DNA from: Homarus americanus
Lineage: Eukaryota > Arthropoda > Malacostraca > Decapoda > Nephropidae
NCBI RefSeq assembly: GCF_018991925.1
Contig: NW_024742338.1
Coordinates: 3,268,078 to 3,332,077, forward strand
Length of the DNA: 64,000 bases
Reading direction: 5' to 3'
Part shown: piece after piece, positions 63,334 to 64,000 of the stretch
Layout of the letters: each line of letters begins with the position of its first letter
How positions within the stretch are numbered: the stretch's first letter is position 1
Notes under the pieces: model-generated
Told to the model about the DNA's origin: nothing
Databases searched by the model: none
What the model saw: only the letters and a program-made list of their open reading frames with translations
Position numbers and translations under genes: made by a program

Positions 63334-64000
63334 CACTTGGCTCTGGCAGATTTTTTTGTGATGTCTTTACATATATTGATGATGAAATCCATTTCAACCA
63401 TAATACTGTATGTACTGTGTTAAGATATATCACACACCACTTTCATATTTACATTTATAAAGTGCTGAAGTTAGTTTTCAGGAGACTGACTTGTGTAAGA
63501 CATTCTGCCCAGTCTTGCATACATCTGTTACTTTACACTTGTTAATGTTATGTTAATTCTTTATCTTTTGCATGTCTGTTATTTTACCGCTGTTTACACT
63601 TGTTTATGTTCTGTTAATTCTTTATCTTTTGCATATCTGTTATTTTACAGCTGCTTACAATTATTTATGTTATATCAATTCTTTAACTAATCTTCTTTCA
63701 GTGAGTAAAGTAGAAAGATATGTCTATATATCTTAAGACCCAAGTTTCTCTAACCCATAATTAAGTACTGTAGCATTTCCTTGATTCACATCCTAAATAT
63801 TTTAACCTACCTAATTATTGTAAACCACTTTGTTGTTTTCAAATTTCTTACAACTGTCATAGCAGTACAGTACTGCGAGCATCATTATTGTACAGTATTA
63901 CTTTTCTCCCAAGCAAACCAGTTGTTGTATCACGCTGGTCAGAACAAGAACAGTCTCCCTTTATTAATTTTATACTCATTTAACATAGTGTGTTCTGCTA
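63334..64000 (+). other. DENND11 3' UTR or downstream sequence
   Basis: No clear AATAAA was seen before the window ends. A 61-bp tandem duplication at about 63540-63665 (tgttaattctttatcttttg repeated at 63551 and 63612) and a third partial copy follow. Short tacagtact words lie near 63865. Confidence 0.5.

Overview
This is a eukaryotic, intron-rich and very repeat-rich window, most likely from a decapod crustacean or another arthropod. The grounds are long introns, abundant (TA)n, (TG)n and GC-skewed minisatellites, mariner and LINE fossils, an SGNH-type retroelement fragment, many small inverted-repeat transposons, and an interspersed TACAGTAC/GTACTGTA motif. The species call is an inference. 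The two supported genes lie head to head, with about 22 kb between their start codons.

Gene 1 (minus strand): a 1,105-codon first coding exon at 30402-33716 plus a probable phase-compatible exon at 7638-7730. It encodes a Pro/Gln/Met/Gly-rich, low-complexity protein of the nuclear co-regulator type, with an acidic N-terminal patch, RPPMSPG repeats, about 27 copies of an 8-residue GGPTQMQP repeat and a Gln-rich helix split over the two exons. Its family could not be fixed. A second block of the same 24-bp repeat sits in the following intron (29081-29485) and carries a stop codon.

Gene 2 (plus strand): a complete six-exon DENND11 (LCHN) homologue at 56256-63333, 434 residues, with consistent splice phases throughout. 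DENND11 is a probable DENN-domain guanine nucleotide exchange factor. Its introns carry (TA)n runs, three inverted-repeat transposons and a 92-bp tandem triplication.

The rest is non-coding. Large minisatellites lie at 2.2-3.3, 3.7-5.0, 12.1-12.75, 21.3-23.4 and 45.0-47.5 kb. Inverted-repeat elements lie at 11.2, 12.9, 18.4, 37.7, 58.2, 60.0 and 62.2 kb. There is an internally deleted mariner at 50.1-51.0 kb, a LINE 3' end at 53.3-54.1 kb, and a frameshifted SGNH-like module at 39.7-40.0 kb beside a perfect 23-bp palindrome. No tRNA, rRNA, CRISPR array or new multi-gene system was seen. The unusual aspects are repeat biology: coding-minisatellite growth and escape into an intron, and families of short transposons with related termini.
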